Shown here in pieces: positions 52,416 through 61,215 of a stretch of DNA of 64,000 nt. The notes beneath the pieces are model-generated. The model was not told the origin of the DNA. It searched no databases and saw nothing but the letters and a program-made list of their open reading frames with translations. The stretch is from Hymenobacter ruricola (lineage in GTDB: Bacteria; Bacteroidota; Bacteroidia; Cytophagales; Hymenobacteraceae). A program made the translations under genes and the position numbers. The DNA lies in contig NZ_JADQDM010000011.1 in the NCBI RefSeq assembly GCF_015694525.1, forward strand, positions 62,001 through 126,000, in the 5' to 3' direction. Within the stretch, counting starts at the first letter, position 1, and the number at the start of each line of letters is the position of its first letter.

Positions 52416-53927
52416 ATGAAATACCTCCTCGGCTACGACATCGGTAGCTCTTCGATAAAAGCCTCCCTGCTGGACATTGACACCGGCAAGTGCGTGGCGG
52501 CCGTCACCTCGCCCAGGCAGGAGATGGAAATCAGCGTGCCCCAGGCCAACTGGGCCGAGCAGCGCCCCGAGCGCTGGTGGCAGGAAGTGGTGAACGCCAC
52601 CGCCGAGCTGAAAGCCGGCTACGGCTTTGATACCTCGCTGGTGGCCGGCATCGGCATCACCTACCAGATGCACGGATTGGTGCTGGTGGATAAGGACGGC
52701 AAAGTGCTGCGTCCCGCCATCATTTGGTGCGACAGCCGCGCCGTGGACTTCGGCAACCAGGCCTTTGCGGAGTTGGGCGAAGAATACTGCCTCGAAAACT
52801 TCCTGAATTCGCCCGGTAACTTCACCGCGTCCAAGCTGAAGTGGGTGCGCGAAAACGAGCCCGAGGTCTACGCCCGGATTCACAAGATTCAGCTGCCCGG
52901 CGACTACATCGCCTTCAAGCTGAGCGGGCAACTGCAAACCACTGTTTCCGGCTTGTCGGAAGGCGTGTTCTGGAATTTCAAGCGGCAGGCCATCGCCCAG
53001 GAATTGCTGGACTACTATGGCATCAGCGCCGACCTGTTGCCGGAAGTAGTGGATACCTTCTCGGTGCAGGGCCACCTGAGCGCCGAAGCTGCGCAGGAGC
53101 TGGGCCTCACGGCCGGCACCCCCATCAGCTACCGGGCCGGCGACCAGCCCAACAACGCTTTCTCCCTCAACGTGCTGAACCCGGGCGAAGTGGCGGCCAC
53201 CGGCGGCACCAGCGGCGTGGTCTACGGCATCAACGAAACCAACACACCCGACCCCCGCTCGCGCGTCAACTCCTTCGTGCACGTGAACAGCACGCCCGCC
53301 CAGCCCCGCAACGGCGTGCTGATGTGCCTCAACGGCACCGGCATTTTGAACAGCTGGCTGCGCAAAATCGTGGGCGAGCTGCCCTACGACCGCATGAACC
53401 AGCTGGCTGCCCAGGCGCCGGTAGGAGCGGAGGGCCTCGTGTTCCTGCCCTTCGGCAACGGCGTGGAGCGCATCCTCGAAAACCGCCCGGCCGATGCCGA
53501 ACTGCGCGGTTTGAACTTCAATATTCACCACCAGCCGCACGTGCTGCGCGCGGCGCAGGAAGGCATCGTGTTCGCCCTGAACTACGGCATGGACATCATG
53601 CGGGCCAGCGGCGTGCAGGTGCGCAAGGTGCGCGCCGGCAACGCCAACATGTTCCTCAGTCCGGTCTTCCGCGAAGCCTTTGTGAACAGCGGCAACGTGG
53701 AGCTGGAGCTCTACAACACCGACGCGGCCCAGGGCGCGGCGCGCGGCGCCGGCATCGGGGCCGGCGTATACGCCAGTCCGGCCGAAGCCTTTGGGGGCCT
53801 CGAACGCATTCTCACCGTGGAGCCCACCGACCGGCTCCGTGAACAATACCACGCCGCGTATAGCCGCTGGCAAGACGCTTTATCTCACCGTATTCCCAAT
53901 TCCATCACCACCCCTTCCTATGTCTAG
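52416..53927 (+). CDS. xylB: Xylulokinase
   Basis: A 503-residue FGGY-family sugar kinase that makes D-xylulose 5-phosphate. The actin-like ATPase fold begins LLGYDIGSSSIKASLLD and has YQMHGLVLVDKDGKVLRPAI and IWCDSRAV (substrate and catalytic Asp). GDYIAFKLSG, GDQPNNAFSLN, ATGGTSGVVYGIN and MRASGVQVRKVRAGNANM (ATP site) follow. The length is normal. Its last 8 nt overlap the start of xylA, so the two are translationally coupled. It is the cytoplasmic second step of xylose use. It probably lies in one operon with the esterase upstream. Confidence 0.96.
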   Translation: MKYLLGYDIGSSSIKASLLDIDTGKCVAAVTSPRQEMEISVPQANWAEQRPERWWQEVVNATAELKAGYGFDTSLVAGIGITYQMHGLVLVDKDGKVLRPAIIWCDSRAVDFGNQAFAELGEEYCLENFLNSPGNFTASKLKWVRENEPEVYARIHKIQLPGDYIAFKLSGQLQTTVSGLSEGVFWNFKRQAIAQELLDYYGISADLLPEVVDTFSVQGHLSAEAAQELGLTAGTPISYRAGDQPNNAFSLNVLNPGEVAATGGTSGVVYGINETNTPDPRSRVNSFVHVNSTPAQPRNGVLMCLNGTGILNSWLRKIVGELPYDRMNQLAAQAPVGAEGLVFLPFGNGVERILENRPADAELRGLNFNIHHQPHVLRAAQEGIVFALNYGMDIMRASGVQVRKVRAGNANMFLSPVFREAFVNSGNVELELYNTDAAQGAARGAGIGAGVYASPAEAFGGLERILTVEPTDRLREQYHAAYSRWQDALSHRIPNSITTPSYV

Positions 53928-55251
53928 CAACACGCTCTCCAAGACAGAATTCTTCACGGGCATCGACACCATTCGCTTCGAAGGTCGCGAGTCGGACAAC
54001 CCGCTTTCCTTTAAATGGTACGACGAAAACCGCGTGGTGGCCGGCAAAACCATGAAGGAGCACCTGCGCTTCGCGGTGTCGTACTGGCACACTTTCACCG
54101 GCACCGGCGGCGACCCGTTCGGCCCCGGCACCAAGCAGTTTGCCTGGGACTCGCACCACGAAATCATCGGCCGCGCCAAGGACAAGATGGACGCCGCGTT
54201 CGAGTTTTTCACCAAGCTCGGCACGCCCTACTACTGCTTCCACGACATTGACCTAGTGGACGAAGGCGACTCGCTGGCCGAGTACGAGCGCAACCTGGCC
54301 ACCATCGTGGACTACGCCAAGCAGCACCAGGCCGATACCGGCGTGAAGCTGCTCTGGGGCACGGCCAACGTGTTTTCGAACCCGCGCTACATGAACGGCG
54401 CCAGCACCAACCCCGACTTTCAGGTGGTGGCCCACGCCGCCACGCAGGTGAAAAATGCCATTGATGCCACCATTGCGCTGGGCGGCGAGAACTACGTGTT
54501 CTGGGGCGGCCGCGAGGGCTACATGACCCTACTCAACACCGACATGAAGCGCGAGCAGGAGCACATGGGCCGCTTCCTGACCATGGCCCGCGACTACGCC
54601 CGCCAGCAGGGCTTCACGGGCAAGTTTTTCATCGAGCCCAAGCCGGCCGAGCCCACCAAGCACCAGTACGATTTTGATGCCGCCACCGTCATTGGATTCC
54701 TGCGCGAGCACGGCCTGGAAAACGACTTCATGCTGAACCTGGAAGTGAACCACGCCACGCTGGCCGGCCACACCTTCCAGCACGAGCTGCAAGTGGCCGC
54801 CGATGCCAACCTGCTGGGCAGCATGGACGCCAACCGCGGCGACTACCAGAACGGCTGGGACACCGACCAGTTTCCCAACAACCTGAACGAGCTGACCGAG
54901 AGCATGCTCATCATTCTGGAACACGGCGGCTTCCGGCACGGCGGCATCAACTTCGACGCCAAAACCCGCCGCAACTCCACCGATTTGGAGGACATTTTCA
55001 TCGCCCACATTTCGGGCATGGACACCTTCGCCCGCGCCCTGGTGGTGGCCAATGACATCCTCGAAAAGTCGCCCTACCGCAAATTCCGCCAGGAGCGCTA
55101 CGCCTCGTTCGATTCCGGCCAGGGTGCCGAGTTCGAGCGCGGCGGCCTGACCCTGGAAGACCTGCGCACCATCGCCCACAAATCGGGCGAGCCCACGCCC
55201 CGGAGCGGCAAGCAGGAGTGGCTGGAAGCCATTATCAATCAGTACATCTAG
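53920..55251 (+). CDS. xylA: Xylose isomerase
   Basis: A 443-residue class II xylose isomerase, which converts D-xylose to D-xylulose. Active-site blocks: FAVSYWHTFTGTGGDPFGPG, YYCFHDIDLVDEG (catalytic His), VFWGGREGY, FIEPKPAEPTKHQYD (metal-binding Glu), LEVNHATLAGHTF (metal His/Glu), GSMDANRGDYQNGWDTD and GGINFDAKTRR. All metal ligands are present. The ATG at 53920 matches the conserved class II N-terminus (ETEFFTGIDTIRFEG-like) and overlaps xylB by 8 nt. It acts in the cytosol on xylose freed from imported xylo-oligosaccharides. Confidence 0.98.
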   Translation: MSSNTLSKTEFFTGIDTIRFEGRESDNPLSFKWYDENRVVAGKTMKEHLRFAVSYWHTFTGTGGDPFGPGTKQFAWDSHHEIIGRAKDKMDAAFEFFTKLGTPYYCFHDIDLVDEGDSLAEYERNLATIVDYAKQHQADTGVKLLWGTANVFSNPRYMNGASTNPDFQVVAHAATQVKNAIDATIALGGENYVFWGGREGYMTLLNTDMKREQEHMGRFLTMARDYARQQGFTGKFFIEPKPAEPTKHQYDFDAATVIGFLREHGLENDFMLNLEVNHATLAGHTFQHELQVAADANLLGSMDANRGDYQNGWDTDQFPNNLNELTESMLIILEHGGFRHGGINFDAKTRRNSTDLEDIFIAHISGMDTFARALVVANDILEKSPYRKFRQERYASFDSGQGAEFERGGLTLEDLRTIAHKSGEPTPRSGKQEWLEAIINQYI

Positions 55252-55276
55252 GCTTTAATGGCCCAACGAAATAGGT

Positions 55277-55367
55277 CGTCGTGTCGAGCGCAGCCGAGGC
55301 ATCTCGCTCGGAGAAGTAATTATTTACTCTGGCACGCGAGATGTCTCGACAAGCTCGACATGACGTT
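55277..55367. repeat. Palindromic repeat, GTCGAGCGCAGC family
   Basis: Left CGTCGTGTCGAGCGCAGCCG then AGGCATCTC and right GAGATGTCTCGACAAGCTCG then ACATGACG are related to the GCAGAGCG-type elements, but the arms have diverged. Confidence 0.75.
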
Positions 55368-55470
55368 TTGAAAAATTTAAGCTCAGCAAAGAGCTAAACC
55401 AAAAACGGAACCGGCTGGCCGCCAAGTGGTGGGAATAGCGAGGCGGCTGGCTGGAGACGTTTTGCCGACT

Positions 55471-55609
55471 GCGGCGGGCTTGTGTGAGCCCGCCGCCAGT
55501 AGGCGGCTCCGGCGTTCCGGCACGAAGATAGGCCCGTTGGTGAGCGGGTCACGCTTCAGGCGGGTCAGTGTGCCCGCCGGCCGGAACGCCGTTTTGCCGT
55601 CGGCCTATC
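55471..55609 (+). promoter_or_regulatory. Candidate structured leader before the GH51 gene
   Basis: Three stems are perfect: GCGGCGGGCT/AGCCCGCCGC (55471-55480 with 55487-55496); CGGCGTTCCGGC/GCCGGAACGCCG (55510-55521 with 55580-55591); and GGCGGG/CCCGCC (55559-55564 with 55573-55578). In addition GATAGGCC (55527-55534) can pair with GGCCTATC (55602-55609), crossing the second stem like a pseudoknot. The GH51 start is 46 nt downstream. It could be a cis-acting RNA, or part of a palindromic mobile repeat. Confidence 0.45.
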
Positions 55610-55654
55610 GGGTCGTCTTTTGCCTCCTGTTTTCCCGCTGCTTTTCCTCGTTGC

Positions 55655-57220
55655 ATGAGTTTTCCCAAGCGCATTCTGACCGCCCTCGGCTCGCTCGGCC
55701 TGGCGGTTGCCGGCCCGGCTGCCACCGCCCAACCCGTGCAGATGACCGTGCAGGCCGGCGACCCCAAGCTGCAAATCAGCCGGCACATCTACGGGCATTT
55801 TGCCGAGCACCTGGGCCGCTGCATCTACGGCGGGTTTTGGGTGGATAAAGATTCGAAAGCCCCACAGCAAGGCCGCATCCGGATGGACGTGGTGGAGGCG
55901 CTGCGCAAAATCAAGGTGCCCAACCTGCGCTGGCCCGGCGGCTGCTTCGCCGATACCTACCACTGGCACGACGGCGTGGGGCCCAGCGCCCAGCGGCCCA
56001 AGATGTTGAACATGTGGTGGGGCAATACGCTCGAAGACAATAGCTTCGGCACGCACGAATTTCTGGAGCTGTGCAGCCTGCTCGGCACCGAGCCCTACCT
56101 GGCGGCCAACGTGGGCAGCGGCACCGTGCAGGAAATGGCCGGCTGGATGGAATACCTCAACGCTAACGACGACACCCCGCTGGTACTGGAACGCCGCCGC
56201 AACGGCCACCCCGAGCCCTACAAAGTGAGTTGGTGGGGCATCGGCAACGAAAGCTGGGGCTGCGGCGGCAACATGACCGCCGAGTACTACACCGACGTGT
56301 ACAAGCGCTACGCCACCTTCGCCCACAACTACCCGGCCTCGCCGCCGCTGAAAAAAATAGTGAGCGGCGCTAACGGCGACGACCCCAACTGGACGGAAAC
56401 GTGCATGAAGCGCATTCCGCTCGGCCAGATGTGGGGCCTCACCCTGCACCAGTACACGCTGCCCACCGGCAACTGGACCGGCAGCAAGGGCTCGGCCACC
56501 AATTTCGACGAAACCCAGTACTTCAGCACCCTGCGCAACTGCCTGCGGATGGAGGCCATCGTGAGCAAGCACGCCGCCATCATGGACAAGTACGACAAGG
56601 ACAAAAAGGTGGCCCTGCTGGTGGATGAGTGGGGCGTGTGGACCGACGTGGAGCCCGGCACCAACCCCGGCTTTCTGTACCAGCAAAACTCGCTGCGCGA
56701 CGCGCTGGTGGCCGGCACCACGCTCAACATCTTCAACAACCACTGCGACCGGGTGCGCGGCGCCAACCTGGCCCAGGCCGTGAACGTGCTCCAAGCCGTC
56801 ATCCTCACCGACAAGGACCGGATGCTGCTCACGCCCACCTACCACGTGTTCGACCTCTACCAGGTGCACCAGGATGCCCAGTACCTGCCGCTGCAGTTCA
56901 GCAGCCCGGACTACGCGTTTGGCAGCGAGAAAATCCCGGCCCTGAACGCCTCGGCATCCAAGGATAAGAGCGGCGCGGTGCACATCTCGCTGGTCAATCT
57001 CGACCCGCACAAGGCCATTGCCCTGGAAACGGCGCTGGCGGGCATAAGCTGGAAAACCGTAACGGGCCGCGTGTTGACTTCGGCTAAAATCAACGATTAC
57101 AACACCTTCGACAAACCCAATGCCGTGAAGCTGGCCAGCTTCACGGGCGCTAAAAAGCGTGGCGATAAGCTGGCCGTGGAACTGCCGCCGAAGTCGGTGG
57201 TGATGCTGGAGCTGCGCTGA
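55655..57220 (+). CDS. GH51 alpha-L-arabinofuranosidase
   Basis: A 521-residue enzyme that removes arabinofuranosyl side chains from arabinoxylan or its oligomers. A signal peptide (residues ~1-27, ending GPAATAQ) places it outside the cytosol, unlike many bacterial GH51 enzymes. The barrel shows ISRHIYGHFAEHLGRCIYGG, LRWPGGCFADTYHWHDGVGP, WWGIGNESWGCGG (acid/base Glu199) and LLVDEWGVW (nucleophile Glu325). A C-terminal beta-sandwich closes it. Start 55655 is set by the signal peptide; the longer open frame runs into the structured region upstream. A hairpin with a T-run follows at 57230-57258. Confidence 0.94.
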   Translation: MSFPKRILTALGSLGLAVAGPAATAQPVQMTVQAGDPKLQISRHIYGHFAEHLGRCIYGGFWVDKDSKAPQQGRIRMDVVEALRKIKVPNLRWPGGCFADTYHWHDGVGPSAQRPKMLNMWWGNTLEDNSFGTHEFLELCSLLGTEPYLAANVGSGTVQEMAGWMEYLNANDDTPLVLERRRNGHPEPYKVSWWGIGNESWGCGGNMTAEYYTDVYKRYATFAHNYPASPPLKKIVSGANGDDPNWTETCMKRIPLGQMWGLTLHQYTLPTGNWTGSKGSATNFDETQYFSTLRNCLRMEAIVSKHAAIMDKYDKDKKVALLVDEWGVWTDVEPGTNPGFLYQQNSLRDALVAGTTLNIFNNHCDRVRGANLAQAVNVLQAVILTDKDRMLLTPTYHVFDLYQVHQDAQYLPLQFSSPDYAFGSEKIPALNASASKDKSGAVHISLVNLDPHKAIALETALAGISWKTVTGRVLTSAKINDYNTFDKPNAVKLASFTGAKKRGDKLAVELPPKSVVMLELR

Positions 57221-57229
57221 ACAATTTTT

Positions 57230-57258
57230 AGCCCGCTATGCTGCGCGACGGGCTTTTT
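57230..57258 (+). terminator. Terminator between the GH51 and GH10 genes
   Basis: AGCCCG (57230-57235) pairs with CGGGCT (57249-57254), followed by TTTT. An ATG at 57238 falls inside the loop, so the GH10 gene more likely begins at 57271. Confidence 0.65.
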
Positions 57259-57270
57259 ACCATTCCGAAT

Positions 57271-58404
57271 ATGAAAACCAACTTACTCGCTACCCCGCTG
57301 CGCCGCCTGCTGCTCGGCAGCCTGATTATGGCCGGCCTCGGCGCGCTCAACAGCCGCTACGACGTGGCTGCGCTGGCGCACGCGCAGGTGCCCGCACCGC
57401 CCGCGAAAGGCCTGAAAGACTACTACCGAGCGTATTTTCCCATCGGGGTGGCCGTGTCGCCGCAGGGCCTGAAAGGCGCCGAGGGCGAGCTAATTAAGCA
57501 ACAGTTCAACAGCATTACGCCGGAGAATGCCATGAAAATGGGCCCCATTCATCCGGAGGAGTTCCGCTATTTCTGGGACGATGCCGACCAGATTGTGCAG
57601 TTTGCGCAGGACAACAAGCTGCGCGTGCGCGGCCACAACCTGCTCTGGCACGAGCAAACCCCGAAGTGGCTGTTCAAAAATGCCGACGGCACGCAGGTTT
57701 CCAAAGAAGTGCTATTGCAGCGGCTCAAAGACCACATCAACACGGTGGTGAAGCGCTACCGGGGCAAAATCTACGCCTGGGACGTGGTGAACGAGGCCAT
57801 TTCCGACAACCCCAACGAGTTTTTGCGCAACTCAGAGTGGTACAAAATCTGCGGCGAAGACTTCATTGCCAAAGCCTTTGAATACGCCCACGCGGCCGAC
57901 CCTAAGGCCGTGCTGTTTTACAACGACTACAACACCGAGCGCCCCGAAAAGCGCGAGCGCATCGTCAAGCTGCTCAAGCAGTTGAAGGACGCCAAGGTGC
58001 CGATTGATGCCGTGGGCCTGCAGGGTCACTGGTCCTTGCAGGAGCCCACGGAGCCGGAACTGCGCGCGGCCCTGGACCAGTACAAGTCGCTGGGCCTGAA
58101 AATCCAGATTACCGAGCTCGACGTGTCGATTTACCCCTGGGAGAAGGAGCGCCGCGCCAAGCGGCCGGGCGAGTCGGACGCCTACACGCCGGAGCTGGAA
58201 CAGAAGCAGGCCGCGCAGTACAAAATGTTCTTCAAGGTGTTCCGGGACTACAAAGACGTGATTACGGGCGTGACCTTCTGGAACATTTCCGACAAATACA
58301 CCTGGCTGGACACCTACCCAGTGGCCGGCCGCAAAAACTACCCGCTGCTGTTCGACCAGAACCAGAAGCCCAAAAAGGCTTTTTATGAAGTGGTGAAATT
58401 TTAG
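57271..58404 (+). CDS. GH10 endo-beta-1,4-xylanase
   Basis: A 377-residue single-domain xylanase that cuts the xylan backbone. A hydrophobic N-terminus (LLLGSLIMAGLGAL) acts as signal or anchor. The GH10 barrel shows FNSITPENAMKMGPIHPE, VRGHNLLWHEQTPKWLF, YAWDVVNEAISDN (acid/base Glu175) and LKIQITELDVSIYPW (nucleophile Glu282). It ends with TGVTFWNISDKYTWLDTYP. All catalytic residues are present and no carbohydrate-binding module is attached. It is probably periplasmic or surface-located and feeds oligomers to GH67 and GH115. A palindromic repeat follows 9 nt after the stop. Confidence 0.96.
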   Translation: MKTNLLATPLRRLLLGSLIMAGLGALNSRYDVAALAHAQVPAPPAKGLKDYYRAYFPIGVAVSPQGLKGAEGELIKQQFNSITPENAMKMGPIHPEEFRYFWDDADQIVQFAQDNKLRVRGHNLLWHEQTPKWLFKNADGTQVSKEVLLQRLKDHINTVVKRYRGKIYAWDVVNEAISDNPNEFLRNSEWYKICGEDFIAKAFEYAHAADPKAVLFYNDYNTERPEKRERIVKLLKQLKDAKVPIDAVGLQGHWSLQEPTEPELRAALDQYKSLGLKIQITELDVSIYPWEKERRAKRPGESDAYTPELEQKQAAQYKMFFKVFRDYKDVITGVTFWNISDKYTWLDTYPVAGRKNYPLLFDQNQKPKKAFYEVVKF

Positions 58405-58412
58405 CAGAACGT

Positions 58413-58512
58413 ATGTAGAGACGCGACCCTTCGCGTCTCCCGTTCGCGCCGTTTTGCTAGTGCTCGACGGTCATTGTTCAACGCCGAGACGCGAAGGGTC
58501 GCGTCTCTACAT
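58413..58512. repeat. Palindromic repeat, GTAGAGACGC family
   Basis: The two arms are 27-nt perfect complements (ATGTAGAGACGCGACCCTTC at the left end; GAAGGGTCGCGTCTCTACAT at the right end), with about 45 nt of unique centre. It lies between the GH10 stop and the GH115 start. Confidence 0.9.
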
Positions 58513-58518
58513 CGCGCC

Positions 58519-61101
58519 ATGAAATTCTTCCGTTTGTTATTGCCATTCGCAGTGCTGCTCAGCACCTTCGATGCGCTGGCCCAAACAACCCTGCCCGTGG
58601 GCGCCAGCACCGTTTCGGCCACTAAAGGCCAGGGCGGCTTCACGCTGGCTGCGGCCGGCAAAACCGCCCCCATCTACGCCAGCGCCAGCGACTGGCCCGG
58701 TGTGCTGCGCGCCGCCAAAGACCTGCAGGCCGACGTGCAGCGCGTGACCAGAATCCAGCCGCCGTTCGGCACCGGTAAGCCGGCAGGGCAGGAGGTCGTG
58801 TTCATCGGCACCATCGGCAAGAGCCCGCTGATTGACCAGCTCATCAAAGCCAAGAAGCTGGACGTGAAGGCCGTGGCCGGGCGCTGGGAAACCTTTGTGC
58901 GGCAGGTGGTGGAGCAGCCCCTGCCCGGCGTGGCACGTGCGCTGGTCATTGCCGGCAGCGACAAGCGCGGCACGATTTACGGCATTTACGACCTCTCGCA
59001 GCAGATGGGGGTGTCGCCCTGGTACTGGTGGGCCGACGTGCCGGTGAAGCCCCAAACTGCCCTCTACGTGGCGCCCGGCCGCTACACGCTGGGCGAGCCG
59101 GCCGTGAAATACCGCGGCATTTTCATCAACGACGAGGCGCCGGCCCTGCAAAACTGGTCGCAGGAGAAATTCGGTGGCGTCAACTCGAAGATGTACACCC
59201 ACATGTTTGAATTGATTCTGCGGCTGAAGGGGAATTACCTGTGGCCGGCCATGTGGGGCAACATGTTCAACGCCGACGACCCGCAAAACCCCGTGTTGGC
59301 CGACGAGTACGGCATCGTGATGGGCACCTCGCACCACGAGCCGCTGACCCGGGCGCACGAGGAATGGAAGAAGTTCGACGGCGGCGCCTGGAACTACCAG
59401 ACCAATGCGGCCAGGCTGCAGGAGTTCTGGCGCGGCGGCATGCAGCGGATGGGCACCCGCGAAAACATCGTGACCGTGGGCATGCGCGGCGACGGCGACG
59501 AGCCCATGAGCCGCGAAAGCAACATTGCGCTGCTCGAAAAAATAGTGGCCGACCAGCGCCAAATCATTGCCGAAACGACCGGCAAGCCCGCCGCGCAAAC
59601 GCCCCAAATGTGGGCCCTCTACAAAGAAGTGCAGGACTACTACGACAAGGGCATGCGCGTGCCCGACGACGTGACCCTGTTGCTTTGCGACGACAACTGG
59701 GGCAACCTCCGCAAGCTGCCCAAGCCGGGCGAAAAGCCCCGGGCCGGCGGCTACGGCATCTACTACCACTTCGACTACGTGGGCGGCCCGCGCAACTACA
59801 AGTGGCTGAACACGAACCCGCTGCCGCGCATCTGGGAGCAGATGCACCTGGCCAAAGAATATGGCGCCGACAAAATCTGGATTGTGAACGTGGGCGACCT
59901 CAAGCCCATGGAACTGCCCATCAGCTTCTTCCTGGACTACGCCTGGAACCCCGACCGCATTCCGGCCACCGGCGTGGCGGCCTACACCCAGCGCTGGGCC
60001 GCCCAGCAGTTTGGCCCGGCTTATGCCCCCGAAATAGCCGACATCCTGGCCAAATACGCCAAGTACAACGCCCGCCGCAAGCCCGAACTGCTCGACGCCA
60101 ACACCTACCGCCTGGCCACCGGCGAGTGGGCCACGGTGGTGGCCGACTACAACCAGCTGCTGACCCGCGCCGAGGCCATCAACCAAAAAATGCCGGCCGC
60201 CAGCCGCGACGCCTACTACGAGCTGGTGCTGCACCCCGTGCAGGCCTGCGCCAACCTCAACGAGCTGTACTACACCGTGGCGCGCAACCGCGAGGCGGCC
60301 CAAAAAGGCCAGGCCAATGCCAACGAATTAGCCGAGAAAGCCAAAGCCCTGTTTGCCAAAGATGCCGAAATAAAGAACCGCTACCACGCCTTGGCCGGCG
60401 GCAAGTGGAACCACATGATGGACCAGACGCACATCGGCTACACCTACTGGCAGCAGCCGCCCGCCGATAAAATGCCCGAGGTGCAGACCGTGGCCGGCGC
60501 CGGTGCGCCGCCTGCAAACACTGCTGCAGTTGCTTCTGCGGGCACTGGCAGCTACGTCAGCCTGGAGGCGGAGCATTACACCACGGCCGTAGGCGCGGGC
60601 CCCATCATCTGGCAGCGCCTGCCGGACCTGGGCCGCACGCTCGGGGCCGTCACTACGTTTCCGGTCACGGCGGCGCCCACGGCCACGCCCGGCGGTGCCA
60701 GCCCGCACCTGGAATACCGCATCAGCCTGGCCCAGCCCGGCGCCGTGCAAGTGGCCGCTTATCTGGCTCCCACGCTGGACTTCACCAACACCACCGGCCT
60801 GCGCTACGCCGTGTCGATTGACGACGAAGCGCCGCAGCTCATCAACCTGCACACCGGCCTCAACCCCGACAACGGCAACAAGCCCTGGGAGCAGGCCGTG
60901 GCCGAAAACATCATCCTTAAAACCTCACAGCACCGCGTGGCCGCGGCTGGCCCGCACGTGCTCAGGTTCTGGCGCGTAGACCCCGGCGTGGTGCTGGAAA
61001 AACTGGTGGTGAGCCAGGGCGAGGCGCCCGCCAGCTACCTCGGCCCGCCCGAGAACGTGCCCGCGCCCGCCGCTGGCAAGGGCAGCGTGGGGCAGCGGTA
61101 G
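58519..61101 (+). CDS. GH115 alpha-(4-O-methyl)-glucuronidase
   Basis: An 860-residue enzyme that cleaves glucuronic acid from internal and terminal xylosyl units of xylan, complementing GH67. A signal peptide ends DALAQ (about residue 22). The N-terminal domain has FIGTIGKSPLIDQLI, the pre-barrel GTIYGIYDLSQQMGVSPWYW and WWADVPVK. The catalytic barrel carries KYRGIFINDEAP, NYLWPAMWGNMFNADDP, GTSHHEPL, GMRGDGDEPMS and ADKIWIVNVGDLKPMELP. The helical and C-terminal beta-sandwich domains end near 840. The TAG stop is formed by the next palindromic repeat. The protein is normal in length. It is the last xylan gene in the locus. Confidence 0.95.
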   Translation: MKFFRLLLPFAVLLSTFDALAQTTLPVGASTVSATKGQGGFTLAAAGKTAPIYASASDWPGVLRAAKDLQADVQRVTRIQPPFGTGKPAGQEVVFIGTIGKSPLIDQLIKAKKLDVKAVAGRWETFVRQVVEQPLPGVARALVIAGSDKRGTIYGIYDLSQQMGVSPWYWWADVPVKPQTALYVAPGRYTLGEPAVKYRGIFINDEAPALQNWSQEKFGGVNSKMYTHMFELILRLKGNYLWPAMWGNMFNADDPQNPVLADEYGIVMGTSHHEPLTRAHEEWKKFDGGAWNYQTNAARLQEFWRGGMQRMGTRENIVTVGMRGDGDEPMSRESNIALLEKIVADQRQIIAETTGKPAAQTPQMWALYKEVQDYYDKGMRVPDDVTLLLCDDNWGNLRKLPKPGEKPRAGGYGIYYHFDYVGGPRNYKWLNTNPLPRIWEQMHLAKEYGADKIWIVNVGDLKPMELPISFFLDYAWNPDRIPATGVAAYTQRWAAQQFGPAYAPEIADILAKYAKYNARRKPELLDANTYRLATGEWATVVADYNQLLTRAEAINQKMPAASRDAYYELVLHPVQACANLNELYYTVARNREAAQKGQANANELAEKAKALFAKDAEIKNRYHALAGGKWNHMMDQTHIGYTYWQQPPADKMPEVQTVAGAGAPPANTAAVASAGTGSYVSLEAEHYTTAVGAGPIIWQRLPDLGRTLGAVTTFPVTAAPTATPGGASPHLEYRISLAQPGAVQVAAYLAPTLDFTNTTGLRYAVSIDDEAPQLINLHTGLNPDNGNKPWEQAVAENIILKTSQHRVAAAGPHVLRFWRVDPGVVLEKLVVSQGEAPASYLGPPENVPAPAAGKGSVGQR

Positions 61102-61215
61102 AGACGCATAGTTGCGTCTCGTCGTTGAACATGGCGCGTAAACGATGCGGCGCTAACGACACCCGGACGGCGCGGACGTAGAGACGCAAAATATGGCGTC
61201 TCTACGTCGTTCAAC
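61098..61215. repeat. Palindromic repeat, GTAGAGACGC family
   Basis: Left GTAGAGACGCATAGTTGCGT then CTCGTCGTTGAAC; right GTAGAGACGCAAAATATGGC then GTCTCTACGTCGTTCAAC. The right arm alone is a hairpin (GTAGAGACGC/GCGTCTCTAC). It touches the stop codons of both convergent genes (GH115 TAG at 61099-61101; pullulanase TAG starting at 61217 on the minus strand). Confidence 0.85.

Noticed and set aside
55426..55848. A 140-codon open frame before the GH51 gene
   Set aside because: It covers the palindromic leader and enters the GH51 signal region out of frame; no coding signature.
57238..57270. Upstream ATG for the GH10 gene
   Set aside because: It lies in the loop of a terminator hairpin; the signal-like segment follows the ATG at 57271.
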